64,000 nt of DNA, from the NCBI GenBank assembly GCA_030425385.1, contig JAUIAH010000015.1, forward strand, positions 1 to 64,000. The letters run 5' to 3'. This stretch comes from Verrucomicrobiia bacterium. Its GTDB lineage: Bacteria > Verrucomicrobiota > Verrucomicrobiia > Verrucomicrobiales > DEV007. The position numbers were made by a program, and so were the translations under genes. A model generated the notes under the pieces. The model was not told the origin of the DNA and ran no database searches. It saw only the letters and a program-made list of their open reading frames with translations. Every line of letters starts with the position of its first letter. The first letter of the stretch is position 1. Of the stretch, positions 55,291-63,458 are shown piece by piece.

Positions 55291-55521
55291 TCCAATCCCT
55301 ACCGCAGGAGCCTCAGCCTGACAACATGACGATGGACCGCTTGTGATGTGGGACAGGCACTTAGTTATAATCAGCTACGAGACAGGGCTACAGTGGTATT
55401 ACGGAACAGGCTATAGTGGTGGAAATTTCCCGTGAAGGCTTTTCGCTTCGGAGCAGCAATCCGAGGAAATCCTCTTGGGAAAAACCTATCGTATAGCACA
55501 GTCGCACAGCTACTGTGCCGC
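55291..55521. other. Intergenic spacer, low gene content
   Basis: A stretch of about 230 bases upstream of the remnant antitoxin. It holds a short imperfect direct repeat (ACAGGGCTACAGTGGT and ACAGGCTATAGTGGTG near 55382-55422) and a GCACAG/CTGTGC hairpin near 55497-55519. I see no convincing gene. Confidence 0.5.
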
Positions 55522-55572
55522 ATGAAGAACATCACGCTGAAGGTTGATGAAGCCATCTACGACCGCGCTTGA
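55522..55572 (+). pseudogene. Truncated VapB/RHH-type antitoxin remnant
   Basis: The ATG at 55522 encodes MKNITLKVDEAIYDRA and then stops. The first 14 residues match the typical beginning of VapB-type ribbon-helix-helix antitoxins (MKNITLKVDExxY). The remaining helices are gone and no toxin gene follows. The stop lies 3 bases before the start of the esterase gene, so the antitoxin was probably cut off when the esterase gene was joined here. Confidence 0.6.
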
Positions 55573-55574
55573 CT

Positions 55575-56510
55575 ATGGCTTGCTGCGTCACCCTGTCGTT
55601 TCTTCTGGGTGCGTGTGCTGAATCTCCCCGTGAGCAATCGGGGAATGCGCCGCGCACGCTTTCGTACGATTCGCTCGATGCCTTCTGGGCTCCGCATCGG
55701 GAGCTGCTAGAAGCCGCACAGGCGACTGATGGCAGGGCGGTCGCGATTCCCCTCTGGCCCGATGGCGCTCCAGGATTTGAAGAACGTCAGGACTGGCCAG
55801 AAGAAGCCAAGCACTACTGGGTCAAGAACGTGCATGCGCCTTCCCTGCTCGCCTACCTCCCTCCAAAAGAGAAAGCCACGGGCATGGCCATGATCCTTTG
55901 TCCCGGTGGAGGCTATCGCGAATTGGTGATCGATATCGAAGGCAATGAGCCCGCCAAGGCATTGCGCGCGGAGGGAGTGGCCGCCTTTGTTCTCAAGTAT
56001 CGGCTCGCGCCCTATCAAATGGACATCCACGGCAAAGATGACGCCCAACGGGCGGTCCGCGTGGTTCGCGCGTTGCCTGAGACATTCGGGATCGATCCCC
56101 AGAAAGTTGGCATGTTAGGCTTCTCCGCTGGTGGAAGCGTGGCGAGCCAGATCGCTTGCGAGACCCTCCCCGGCGATTCCCAGGCGGTGGATCCGTTAGA
56201 GCGTCTAGCAGGTCAGCCAAATGCAATCGTTCTCGCTTATCCTGGCATCCGGGGATTTCCCTCGAGGATTCCCGCTGACGCACCCCCTGCCTTTCTCGTT
56301 GCAGCGGACAACGACCCCTTTGCGATCCAGAACGTGACCACGTTGCAACAACGCTATACTGAAGCCAAGGTACCGCATCGCCTGATGCGTTTCCCCGATG
56401 CTGGTCACGGCTTCGCTTTCGGCCAACGCACGGAGGATGGCGAACTCCAAGCATGGCCGAAGGAAATGCTTACCTGGTTGCAATCGCTCACGCTCCCCAC
56501 ACGGCCTTGA
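55575..56510 (+). CDS. Alpha/beta hydrolase (acetyl-xylan-esterase-like lipoprotein)
   Basis: A lipoprotein-like protein of 311 residues from ATG 55575: MACCVTLSFLLGAC with the lipobox LGAC. The hydrolase core has LWPDGAPG, ILCPGGGYRELV (oxyanion HGGG-like), FGIDPQKVGMLGFSAGGSVAS with the nucleophile serine in GFSAGG, and a late DAGHGFAFG histidine. This pattern fits carbohydrate esterases related to acetyl xylan esterase. It may deacetylate plant or algal polysaccharide. The n-region of the signal lacks positive charges and there is an in-frame stop at 55548, so the original 5' end may be missing; the adjacent antitoxin remnant supports a rearrangement. Confidence 0.82.
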   Translation: MACCVTLSFLLGACAESPREQSGNAPRTLSYDSLDAFWAPHRELLEAAQATDGRAVAIPLWPDGAPGFEERQDWPEEAKHYWVKNVHAPSLLAYLPPKEKATGMAMILCPGGGYRELVIDIEGNEPAKALRAEGVAAFVLKYRLAPYQMDIHGKDDAQRAVRVVRALPETFGIDPQKVGMLGFSAGGSVASQIACETLPGDSQAVDPLERLAGQPNAIVLAYPGIRGFPSRIPADAPPAFLVAADNDPFAIQNVTTLQQRYTEAKVPHRLMRFPDAGHGFAFGQRTEDGELQAWPKEMLTWLQSLTLPTRP

Positions 56511-56541
56511 AACAGGCAATGGTGCGCATGATAGGGTTGGT

Positions 56542-57840
56542 TTAGCTTTTCCGTAGGAGAATGATCCGATTGGTGTTGGTCCCCTTGCTTTGATTGGAAA
56601 CCCCCCAGCAATTGGCTGTCTTGGTGAATTTCTGATCATTGATGAGCACGAGCTCCACATCCAAGCCAGCATCAAACGCCGCAGGGATGATGTGATCTTC
56701 GAGATTCGTCTTTCCTTTGTTGACTTCACCGACCTCAAAGGCGACGTGCCCGCCAGGCTTGAGAATACGCTTGAGTTCAACTAACACACGCGTCATCGCC
56801 TCCTGCCAGGCATCGACCTTGGTGAGTTGCCACATGGGCACTGCCTTAGCATCAATGCCATTGAACCAGCAACGCAGCCAGTTGTCCGTCTCATACTGGA
56901 CAACGTGCAAGAAGGGCGGCGAGGTAACCACCAGACTAACAGAATCCGATGGGATCTCGGGCGTCTCGTCGCAACTTTGGGCTAACAAGAGAGCATCTCC
57001 TGAGACTTTCCGAAGAGTCTCTCGAATCCTCTCATCAAGCCCCTTCATCAAGGCACGCGATTTCTTGAGGAGTATGGCGCGAATATCCCGCTCAGGCGGC
57101 GATTGATTGCGTTTGGCATTGATCTTGATCTGGGAAGCGACTGATACCGCCTGGTTGGGCGGCAAGGTGTAGACAGAGAAGAAGCCAGGGGAATGGCCGG
57201 TCAGCCGGTTGGTAGCGACCATTTGGATCCAGTCATCTACAGGATCATTCTTCCCCGCTTGGCGGCGGGCCACGAAGTAGTCTCGCAAGCCTGTCAGGGT
57301 TGACAAGACTTTCGGATGGTAGAAATGTAAGAGATCTTCGCGAAGGTCTTTCGCTTCAGAGATCTTCATGGTTTCGAGACGTTCCGCCACGTCATCCATT
57401 TGTGGAGGCGCCAAGCGCGGGCCCACGAGCATTCGGCTCAACGGGTTCACATCACACCCCATGGGAACGCGTCCTAGCAACGCAGCTTCTAACAAAGTGG
57501 TGCCACGCCCCATGAAAGGATCGTAGACGACGTCACCGGGGCTCGTCAGCCGATCGATGAAGAACTTGGGCAGCTGCGGTTTGAAACAGGCCCGGTAAGA
57601 GATCTCATGGAGCCTGTTCGCCTGACGCTGACCCGCGGTCCAGAACTCATTGACAAAGGTCGGGATGACGCGGTCCTGAGCTTGAATCTCAAAGGTCACT
57701 GTCTCTTTGCCGAACGCGTCAAAGGCGAGGAGTTCCTCCTGAAGATTCTTCAGACGAGACGATTTCACTTTCCGTTTCGCGCGTGCCTCCTTCTTGGTCG
57801 CCACCCGCAAGTCGAAGAGCATTTGTTCGGAGTAGTCCAC
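56542..57840 (-). CDS. Site-specific DNA methyltransferase (N6-adenine/N4-cytosine family)
   Basis: A protein of 432 residues. The AdoMet-binding motif is DPFMGRGTTLLEA and the catalytic motif is VVTSPPF. TSPPF/Y is more typical of N4-cytosine than of N6-adenine enzymes (DPPY), so an N4-cytosine specificity is likely. The AdoMet motif precedes the catalytic motif, and the 190 residues between them would hold the target-recognition part. The start is GTG at 57840, with AAGGTG just upstream as a possible ribosome site; ATG 57822 is an alternative. No restriction endonuclease is visible next to it, so it may be an orphan methyltransferase. Confidence 0.82.
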   Translation of the reverse strand: MDYSEQMLFDLRVATKKEARAKRKVKSSRLKNLQEELLAFDAFGKETVTFEIQAQDRVIPTFVNEFWTAGQRQANRLHEISYRACFKPQLPKFFIDRLTSPGDVVYDPFMGRGTTLLEAALLGRVPMGCDVNPLSRMLVGPRLAPPQMDDVAERLETMKISEAKDLREDLLHFYHPKVLSTLTGLRDYFVARRQAGKNDPVDDWIQMVATNRLTGHSPGFFSVYTLPPNQAVSVASQIKINAKRNQSPPERDIRAILLKKSRALMKGLDERIRETLRKVSGDALLLAQSCDETPEIPSDSVSLVVTSPPFLHVVQYETDNWLRCWFNGIDAKAVPMWQLTKVDAWQEAMTRVLVELKRILKPGGHVAFEVGEVNKGKTNLEDHIIPAAFDAGLDVELVLINDQKFTKTANCWGVSNQSKGTNTNRIILLRKS

Positions 57841-57905
57841 GCCCGCACCTTGAAGGGCGGTGCAGGCGCAATCAATCTCCGTTTCACCAATTCATTCACA
57901 CCTCG

Positions 57906-58325
57906 TCACGCGAGACCCCGAAGAATATCGAGACGATTGGCAGGTGCATCAGGAGCCAAGAAATCGGGAATCGTGCGCTCCGTTCGCTTTGGCCTGCTGA
58001 GAAACTCGGGCGGCCACTCGGTATTCCTCGGGATAATGACGTGCTCATAGTTCCCGGGGCTTGGTTCATTGAGATGCTCTTTCTGGAGGATCAGCACGAG
58101 TGGATCCTCGACATCAGCGATAGCATCGTCCGTCTCCCGGAGCGATGCAGCAGCTTCCAACGCCTCTTCGTGCGTGGCGTAGGCATAGTAGAAATCGTCC
58201 CCACCGTCTTTGGGATGACACCAGACTCGATATTCAAGGACTTCATCCCAAACAAAGCCTCCTCCCGCACCTGCGGCGGCTGGATAGTTTCCTACTTTAC
58301 TTGGGTCAATGGCTTCAGGATACAT
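57906..58325 (-). CDS. Conserved hypothetical protein (often annotated GNAT-like)
   Basis: A 139-residue soluble protein beginning MYPEAIDPSKVGNYPAAAG and continuing GGGFVWDEVLEYRVWCHPKD, YYYAYATHEEALEAAASL and PLVLILQKEHLNEPSPG. This pattern belongs to a widespread family usually labelled as putative acetyltransferase, although I see no acetyl-CoA motif. Function unknown. It lies on the same strand between lipB and the methyltransferase gene with gaps of 67 and 65 bases. Confidence 0.75.
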   Translation of the reverse strand: MYPEAIDPSKVGNYPAAAGAGGGFVWDEVLEYRVWCHPKDGGDDFYYAYATHEEALEAAASLRETDDAIADVEDPLVLILQKEHLNEPSPGNYEHVIIPRNTEWPPEFLSRPKRTERTIPDFLAPDAPANRLDILRGLA

Positions 58326-58392
58326 CAGGGACAGTAGAGCGCGTGGCAGAGAGGATCGATCGCAATCTTTGGGTATAGCTCTCCATTCGTCT

Positions 58393-59028
58393 CTACCTTT
58401 CCGCTAGAGTGAGTGCATTCTTGAGGAAAGGCGGGTAACGGTCCGCCACGCCTTTCACAGTCCACCCACCACTGTCCTGGCTACCGCTTTCGTGTGCCAT
58501 CGATGTCATGGTGACATCCGAGAGCCCACAGGGCACGATGGCGTCAAAGCCAGTGAGTTCGCCGCAAACATTGAGCGCGAAGCCGTGCATGCTGATCCAG
58601 CGGCGCACTCCCACACCGATCGACGCCAGTTTGCGATCAGCGACCCAGACACCCGTGAGCCCTTCCCGGCGACCGGCGCGGATATCGACATCCTGACAGA
58701 GATCGATCAAACTCTGTTCGAGCGCGCGAAGGTAACGGTGCAGATCCTTCCCATGGGCGCGCAGATCAAGGATGGGATAGCCCACGAGTTGCCCCGGTCC
58801 ATGATAGGTGGCTTGACCGCCGCGATTGGTTTCCACAACCGGATGCGGCAGTTCAGGCTGTTTCGATAGACTGGATCGATCGAGAGTTCGCCCTATCGTG
58901 TAGACGGGTTCATGCTCTAACAACAGCAGCGTGTCTTCTGCCTCCCCTTGAAGACGCCGTTCTAACAATTGCTCCTGCTCCGCCAGAGCGTCTTGATAAG
59001 CGATGCGACCGAGCCAGCGGACCTTCAT
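58393..59028 (-). CDS. lipB: Octanoyltransferase LipB
   Basis: Transfers octanoate from acyl carrier protein to the lipoyl domains of 2-oxo acid dehydrogenases (EC 2.3.1.181). The 211-residue product has EHEPVYTIGR, the family hallmark RGGQATYHGPGQLVGYPI, KLASIGVGVRRW with the conserved lysine, and the catalytic cysteine in IVPCGLSD. The start ATG overlaps the ruvC stop in an ATGA, so the genes are translationally coupled. lipA is not in the window. Confidence 0.95.
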   Translation of the reverse strand: MKVRWLGRIAYQDALAEQEQLLERRLQGEAEDTLLLLEHEPVYTIGRTLDRSSLSKQPELPHPVVETNRGGQATYHGPGQLVGYPILDLRAHGKDLHRYLRALEQSLIDLCQDVDIRAGRREGLTGVWVADRKLASIGVGVRRWISMHGFALNVCGELTGFDAIVPCGLSDVTMTSMAHESGSQDSGGWTVKGVADRYPPFLKNALTLAER

Positions 59029-59531
59029 ACATCCTGGGAGGCTGGTTTGACGGCGCGAAGCGGATCGCTGGCGTATAAATGGGCAAGTCCGATCGCCAAT
59101 GCGTCTGCGGCATCAGGCGATGGGGTTTCCGTGAGGCCTAACAAAGCGCGCATCATGTAGGCGACCTGTTGCTTGTCAGCGCCGCCTTTTCCCACGACGG
59201 CTTGTTTCACACGTCGGGGTGCATACTCAGTGATGGCCAATCCCGCCTCCGCGGCAGCAAGCAGCGCAGCTCCGCGGGCAGCTCCCAAGGTGATGGCTGT
59301 CTTAAAGCTCTGCACGTAGATGGTGGCTTCGATGGCGCAGCAATCCGGTGCGTGTTTCGCGATGACTTCAGACAAGGCGTCACGGATGCCGACAAGACAG
59401 CGAGATTGCCTTAGGGAGGCTTTGTTATGGATGATGCCATAACTGACCGCACGATAACTCTTCGGCGCGGTCTCTTCGACAATGGCATACCCAGTCTTCC
59501 GCAACGCGGGATCGATGGAGAGCACGCGCAT
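59025..59531 (-). CDS. ruvC: Crossover junction endodeoxyribonuclease RuvC
   Basis: A Holliday-junction resolvase of 168 residues, normal for the family. The first catalytic aspartate is in LSIDPALRKTGYA, the glutamate in CAIEATIYVQ, and the last acidic pair in PSPDAADALAIGLAH. It acts with RuvAB in recombination repair, but ruvA and ruvB are not here. It is transcribed between the helicase (19 bases upstream) and lipB (ATGA overlap), probably as one operon. Confidence 0.95.
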   Translation of the reverse strand: MRVLSIDPALRKTGYAIVEETAPKSYRAVSYGIIHNKASLRQSRCLVGIRDALSEVIAKHAPDCCAIEATIYVQSFKTAITLGAARGAALLAAAEAGLAITEYAPRRVKQAVVGKGGADKQQVAYMMRALLGLTETPSPDAADALAIGLAHLYASDPLRAVKPASQDV

Positions 59532-59550
59532 GATGGTCTAGCGTCTGCGC

Positions 59551-60792
59551 CTAGCGACGGCGACGACCAAAGGATCGGCGCCGCTTCAGCGTGCCCAAAC
59601 GGCGACTGAGTGCGTCCCCCGTGGGTGCCTCATCATCGAGCATGGCCGTGTAGATGTAATCAAAGCCTTCGAGCTTCTTACGTTCCACTTTCTGACCGAT
59701 GTAACGCTCAATGGCCAAGGCGTGATCAACCTCGTCTCCGGCTAGCAAGGTGAACGCATCACCCTCTTGCTCCGCTCGGCCTGTCCGGCCAATGCGGTGC
59801 ACATAATCCTCAGCGTTCTCCGGCACACGATAGTTGATGACATGGGTGACATTGGAAATATCCAATCCACGCGCGGCAAGATCGGTCGCGACAATGACAT
59901 CAAATGTCCCCTCACGGAATCCTTTCAATGCTTTCGTACGATCCTTCTGCGGAATGTCCGAATGCATGGGAGTGACCTTGAACCCGCCTTCCTTGTTCAA
60001 CAACGCGGTGATGCTATTAGCCTCCGCCTTCGTGCGGGTGAAGATCATGACACTGTGATAGTCTGTCTTCTTCAACAGGGCTAGCAAGAGGTCATCCCGC
60101 TGTTCGTAAGCGACGGGGAAGAACCCGTGGGTGACCGTTTCCGCCACGCTGGCACGGCGGCCAATGCTGATCTCTTCTGGATTGTCGAGGGCCCACTTGG
60201 CGAACGTCTCGATAGCTCCGGGCATGGTCGCCGAGAAGAAGAGTGTTTGCCGTTTCTTCTTACATTGACTGACAATGCGCCGCACATCAGGGAGGAATCC
60301 CATGTCTAACATCCGATCCACCTCATCGAGGATGAGAAATTGGATGTCTCGGAAGTGAAGCGCCTTCCGTTGGAAATGGTCGAGCAAGCGCCCAGGGGTG
60401 GCGATCACGACATCGACGCCTGCCTTCAGCTGATCGAGCTGTTTCTTATACCCCACACCACCGTGGAGCAGGGCGATCTTCAGATCGAGATGCTTCCCGT
60501 AGAGGTTGAACTGCTCCTCCACTTGGGCGGCGAGTTCACGCGTGGGTTCGAGCACGAGACAGCGAAACTTTCCATGTTGGCCCAGTTTCGTGAAAGTGGG
60601 CAGTCCGAACGCCGCCGTCTTCCCGGTGCCTGTCTGGGAGGCGCCGATGACATCACGCCCGTCCAGCACCAGCGGGATCGTCTTTGCCTGGATGGGTGTC
60701 GGTTTCTCAAATCCGAGGTCCCGAACAGCCTGTAGAACCGGTTCGGACAACCCCAGGTCCTCAAAAGTGGTTTGACCTGCCTCGATTTCCAT
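59551..60792 (-). CDS. DEAD-box-family RNA helicase (DEVD variant)
   Basis: A protein of 413 residues with all helicase motifs: Q motif (FEKPTPIQAKTIP), Walker A (ASQTGTGKTAAF), PTRELA, TPGRLLD, SAT (FFSATMP), DLAARGLDI and HRIGRTGR. Motif II reads LDEVDRML, that is DEVD in place of DEAD. The C-terminus is basic (GTLKRRRSFGRRRR), suggesting RNA binding. Most similar in layout to the RhlE/SrmB types, so a role in ribosome assembly or RNA turnover is likely. It is the first gene of the apparent helicase-ruvC-lipB operon. Confidence 0.93.
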   Translation of the reverse strand: MEIEAGQTTFEDLGLSEPVLQAVRDLGFEKPTPIQAKTIPLVLDGRDVIGASQTGTGKTAAFGLPTFTKLGQHGKFRCLVLEPTRELAAQVEEQFNLYGKHLDLKIALLHGGVGYKKQLDQLKAGVDVVIATPGRLLDHFQRKALHFRDIQFLILDEVDRMLDMGFLPDVRRIVSQCKKKRQTLFFSATMPGAIETFAKWALDNPEEISIGRRASVAETVTHGFFPVAYEQRDDLLLALLKKTDYHSVMIFTRTKAEANSITALLNKEGGFKVTPMHSDIPQKDRTKALKGFREGTFDVIVATDLAARGLDISNVTHVINYRVPENAEDYVHRIGRTGRAEQEGDAFTLLAGDEVDHALAIERYIGQKVERKKLEGFDYIYTAMLDDEAPTGDALSRRLGTLKRRRSFGRRRR

Positions 60793-60893
60793 TGATTAGG
60801 AAACGTTTACTAGTTCATGCCCCCTGGCCAGTCAAACGAGGTTTCGTCACAGAGGCAGAAACTTCCCACCCTCGCGCGAAGCGCGACCCTATC

Positions 60894-61544
60894 ATGAGAA
60901 TCCTTGCGATTGGCGATATTCACGGATGCCGCACCGCTCTCGAGACGCTGGCGGACTACGTCGGCTTTCAGCCCGATGACATGGTGGTGACCCTAGGAGA
61001 CTACGTGGATCGAGGGCCCGACTCCAAAGGGGTGATCGAATGCCTTCTCGAATGGCAGCAACGCTACCGTCTCATCGCCCTACGGGGAAATCACGAGATC
61101 ATGATGGTTGAAGCTCGCCAGTCGCGGTCGATGCTCACCAGCTGGCTCGGCGTGGGCGGCGCGGAAACGATCGATTCCTATGGCACCAGTTTCGATGACG
61201 TTCCCGACGCGCATTGGACGTTCATGGAATCCACGCGGCCCTACTATGAGACCGAAACCCATTTCTTCGTGCATGCCAACGCCGACCCGAATCTTCCGCT
61301 CGCCGAGCAGACGGAGGATGATCTCTATTGGCGGCCATTCTTTCGTCCCAAAGCGCACGCCTCAGGCAAGGTGATGATCTGTGGCCATACCGCCCAACGC
61401 AAAGGCAAGCCCAAGAGCGTCGGGCACGCGATCTGCATTGATACCCATGCCTATGCCAACCGATGGCTCACCTGTCTCGATGTTAGCACGGGCATCTACT
61501 TCCAGGCCAATCAACTGGGCGACACTCAGTCGGACGTGCTCTAA
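60894..61544 (+). CDS. PPP-type serine/threonine protein phosphatase
   Basis: A 216-residue metallophosphoesterase with the PPP signature motifs GDIHGCRTAL, GDYVDRGPDSKG and LRGNHEIMM, plus late CGHTAQ and DTHAYAN segments that carry metal-binding histidines. Members of the bacterial PPP group (PrpA/PrpB type) remove phosphate from proteins or act on small phosphodiesters. ATG 60894 gives MRILAIGDIHG, the usual start; the long upstream frame to 60684 overlaps the divergent helicase gene and is not used. Confidence 0.9.
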   Translation: MRILAIGDIHGCRTALETLADYVGFQPDDMVVTLGDYVDRGPDSKGVIECLLEWQQRYRLIALRGNHEIMMVEARQSRSMLTSWLGVGGAETIDSYGTSFDDVPDAHWTFMESTRPYYETETHFFVHANADPNLPLAEQTEDDLYWRPFFRPKAHASGKVMICGHTAQRKGKPKSVGHAICIDTHAYANRWLTCLDVSTGIYFQANQLGDTQSDVL

Positions 61545-61913
61545 CCTCACCAGTCGCGCGCCAGCGCCAGTGAGCTTCATCGATCACTCAGGGACTTAAG
61601 TCTCTCAATATTCATAAGGATCCCAGATCCTATTATTGCGGATTAGTGCTAGTCGCCTATCTGTTTATTGCTATGGCAGTGACCAGCAGTCACGGAGACT
61701 GCCATTCGGCGCGATAACAACCTCGGAGGCGCCTTCTGGAGGGGATCGCTTTCCTGCACGACCGCCTAAGGATGGCCCATGCAGATTGCATGATTCAAAC
61801 GCTTCTCATCGGCAACCCAAAACGCCTTAATGGCATAACGGTCAACACTTTACCACCACACTCACTCCCTGGCACAACACATGCAATCTCATGAAGGGAA
61901 ACCAATCATTCCT
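61545..61913. other. Regulatory intergenic region before the envelope/stress cluster
   Basis: No convincing gene in 369 bases. It contains a GTGAC/GTCAC hairpin near 61679-61693 and, close to its right end, a candidate sigma-54 promoter listed separately. A 64-codon plus-strand frame (61636-61830) looks random. Confidence 0.6.
61869..61887 (+). promoter_or_regulatory. Candidate sigma-54 (-24/-12) promoter
   Basis: CTGGCACAACACATGCAAT matches the TGGCAC-N5-TTGCA consensus except one base. The essential GG (61871-61872) and GC (61883-61884) are separated by exactly 10 bases. Transcription would start near 61896, about 18 bases before ATG 61914. An enhancer-binding regulator gene was not found in the window. 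Confidence 0.55.
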
Positions 61914-62093
61914 ATGAAAGCAACCCAACTCCTTACCATTTCATTCGTCACCGCCCTTGCCTCATTAGCCATGGTGGCCTGCGAGCAGAAGACGCCAGCA
62001 GAGAAGGCGGGCGACGCTGTCGAAGACACCATCGAGAAAGCGGGCGATGCCGTCGAGGACGCCGGTGACGCCGTCGAAGACGCCCTTCAGTAA
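61914..62093 (+). CDS. Small lipoprotein with charged AGDAVED repeats
   Basis: A 59-residue protein: signal KATQLLTISFVTALASLAMV, lipobox ending at C23 (MVAC), and then a tail of imperfect repeats (AGDAVEDTIEKAGDAVED, AGDAVEDALQ) that would form an amphipathic helix or coiled coil. It resembles small stress-induced lipoproteins. ATG 61914 is chosen because the frame from 61881 adds a non-signal leader. It is the first gene behind the sigma-54 candidate and is followed by small membrane proteins. Confidence 0.75.
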   Translation: MKATQLLTISFVTALASLAMVACEQKTPAEKAGDAVEDTIEKAGDAVEDAGDAVEDALQ

Positions 62094-62142
62094 TCCCTCA
62101 ATACCTTCAACTCCAGAACGCTAAACCACACCTCTAACTATC

Positions 62143-62304
62143 ATGTTACACTATACGATCGTCTTTCTTGTCGTCGCCATCATCGCCGCCATCCTCGGAT
62201 TCAGTGGCATCGCCGGCGCCTCTGCTGGGATCGCGAAGATCTGCTTCTTCATCTTTCTCGTCCTCTTCGTGGTCTCCCTCGTCACTGGGAAAAAAGTTGG
62301 ATAG
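62143..62304 (+). CDS. DUF1328 / YtjA-family small membrane protein
   Basis: A 53-residue protein with two hydrophobic helices: [20 protein letters not shown] and then [19 protein letters not shown], separated by the short GIAGASAGI turn that is typical of the DUF1328 family. Such proteins are common in stress-regulated clusters of Gram-negative bacteria. The function is unknown. It lies 49 bases after the small lipoprotein and 55 bases before the next small gene. Confidence 0.88.
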   Translation: MLHYTIVFLVVAIIAAILGFSGIAGASAGIAKICFFIFLVLFVVSLVTGKKVG

Positions 62305-62359
62305 CCCAAGAGAATTGAACACCAACGTTAAACACATACCAACCAAGACTAACCATACC

Positions 62360-62599
62360 ATGAATCATACATCCACAGAAACCAAGAAGGCCCTTTCGAA
62401 TGTAGCCGAACAAGCAAAAACACAACTCGTCGAGCCGGCGCAAACCGCCATGGCGAATGCGGTTCAAGACGGCGAGCAATTTGCTCGGCAGCAAGGGGAA
62501 GAACTTGAGCGCTGGGTAGCCCGACAGCCGTTGACAGCCATCGGTGCAGCCTTCGGTGCAGGTCTGTTAGCCGCCGCCTTCATCCGCCTTAAGCACTAA
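62360..62599 (+). CDS. ElaB/YqjD/DUF883-like membrane-anchored protein
   Basis: A 79-residue protein: a helical, charged N-terminal part (KKALSNVAEQAKTQLVEP) and one C-terminal membrane helix (PLTAIGAAFGAGLLAAAFI) followed by basic RLKH. This layout, with a WVARQPLTAIG-type junction, is typical of the YqjD/ElaB/DUF883 family, whose E. coli members tether ribosomes to the inner membrane in stationary phase. Start ATG 62360. It precedes a YqjE-like protein, as in the E. coli yqjDE order. Confidence 0.75.
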   Translation: MNHTSTETKKALSNVAEQAKTQLVEPAQTAMANAVQDGEQFARQQGEELERWVARQPLTAIGAAFGAGLLAAAFIRLKH

Positions 62600-62621
62600 C
62601 AGGGTTCGATTCGGCCTAGCC

Positions 62622-62996
62622 ATGAACGCCCTGCATCCCGCCTACGAACGGAGCACGAGCCTGGTTCGATCCATGCGGACACTCACGTCCGATGTCATCG
62701 ACTATGGAGAAGCTCGCATCCGACTTATCCGGGCCGAGCTGAGGGATTCCTTAGAGCGTCTCGGCGGTGCCGCGGGCATGGTGGTCATCGCCGCCATGCT
62801 CGCGCTCATCGGTTACCTATTTCTAATGGCCTTCTTCTCTGTCCTCCTATCGACCTTATGGTTCAACGGGCAGATGGTGTGGCCGCTGGCCTTTATTGCC
62901 TTTGGCCACCTGATCCTCTCTGCCTCTTTGGCTCTATTCGCCAAAGACCGGTGGGAGCGCGGCATTGAGATCAACCAAGAAAGCAATCACTCATAA
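62622..62996 (+). CDS. Phage-holin-family / YqjE-like membrane protein
   Basis: A 124-residue protein. A basic amphipathic N-terminal part (YGEARIRLIRAELRDSLERL) is followed by two membrane helices (GMVVIAAMLALIGYLFLMAF and WPLAFIAFGHLILSASLALF). It fits the holin superfamily 3.6 proteins such as YqjE, which are not phage genes. The position right after the YqjD-like gene matches the common yqjD-yqjE pairing. Role in envelope stress is inferred. Confidence 0.78.
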   Translation: MNALHPAYERSTSLVRSMRTLTSDVIDYGEARIRLIRAELRDSLERLGGAAGMVVIAAMLALIGYLFLMAFFSVLLSTLWFNGQMVWPLAFIAFGHLILSASLALFAKDRWERGIEINQESNHS

Positions 62997-63011
62997 CTAT
63001 CATTCAACAAG

Positions 63012-63434
63012 ATGAATACAGCTACAGATACCATTGACGACATTAAAGAAGACGTAGACCATTACCGCGAACGCCTAAAAGACGATTGGCAAGATGTCCG
63101 TTCGTCCATTGATCCGAGGGATCGACTCGAGGAGGCGATTCGGCATCGCCCGAAGACGGCTCTTGGAGTGGCCGCTGCCACAGGGCTCGTCGTGGGTTCG
63201 TCCATCTTGCCATCCTCGCGCCAGAGCCCCATTGGTGTGGTGTTGGGCGGCATGATGGGATTTGCCTATCGGGGGCTTTTGATGGCTGCGGCACCCGTCT
63301 TCGCGCAGCGCGTGACGGAATGGGCCTCTCCCTCCAATCAATCACACCATCCGAACCACCAATTAAGGCCAGGCGACTTCCCCCAACACGTCGCTGATCC
63401 AAGTGGTCCCGCGACCTCCAGACACACGGCGTAG
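63012..63434 (+). CDS. Hypothetical membrane-associated protein
   Basis: A 140-residue protein with an acidic helical N-terminus (TATDTIDDIKEDVDHYRERL) and one or two weakly hydrophobic segments (TALGVAAATGLVVGSSIL, GVVLGGMMGFAYRGLLMAA). The C-terminal 40 residues are hydrophilic with many His and Pro. The arrangement resembles DUF3618 or DUF883-type proteins, but I cannot assign it firmly. It continues the small membrane protein cluster and lies 15 bases after the YqjE-like gene. Confidence 0.7.
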   Translation: MNTATDTIDDIKEDVDHYRERLKDDWQDVRSSIDPRDRLEEAIRHRPKTALGVAAATGLVVGSSILPSSRQSPIGVVLGGMMGFAYRGLLMAAAPVFAQRVTEWASPSNQSHHPNHQLRPGDFPQHVADPSGPATSRHTA

Positions 63435-63458
63435 CGACAACTCGACGGGTTCTAAATA

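Noticed and set aside
61636-61830. 64-codon plus-strand frame before the stress cluster
   Set aside because: Random-looking composition and no start context.
62622-62996. Phage holin as evidence of a prophage
   Set aside because: Holin superfamily 3.6 proteins of the YqjE type are chromosomal membrane proteins, and no other phage gene is nearby.
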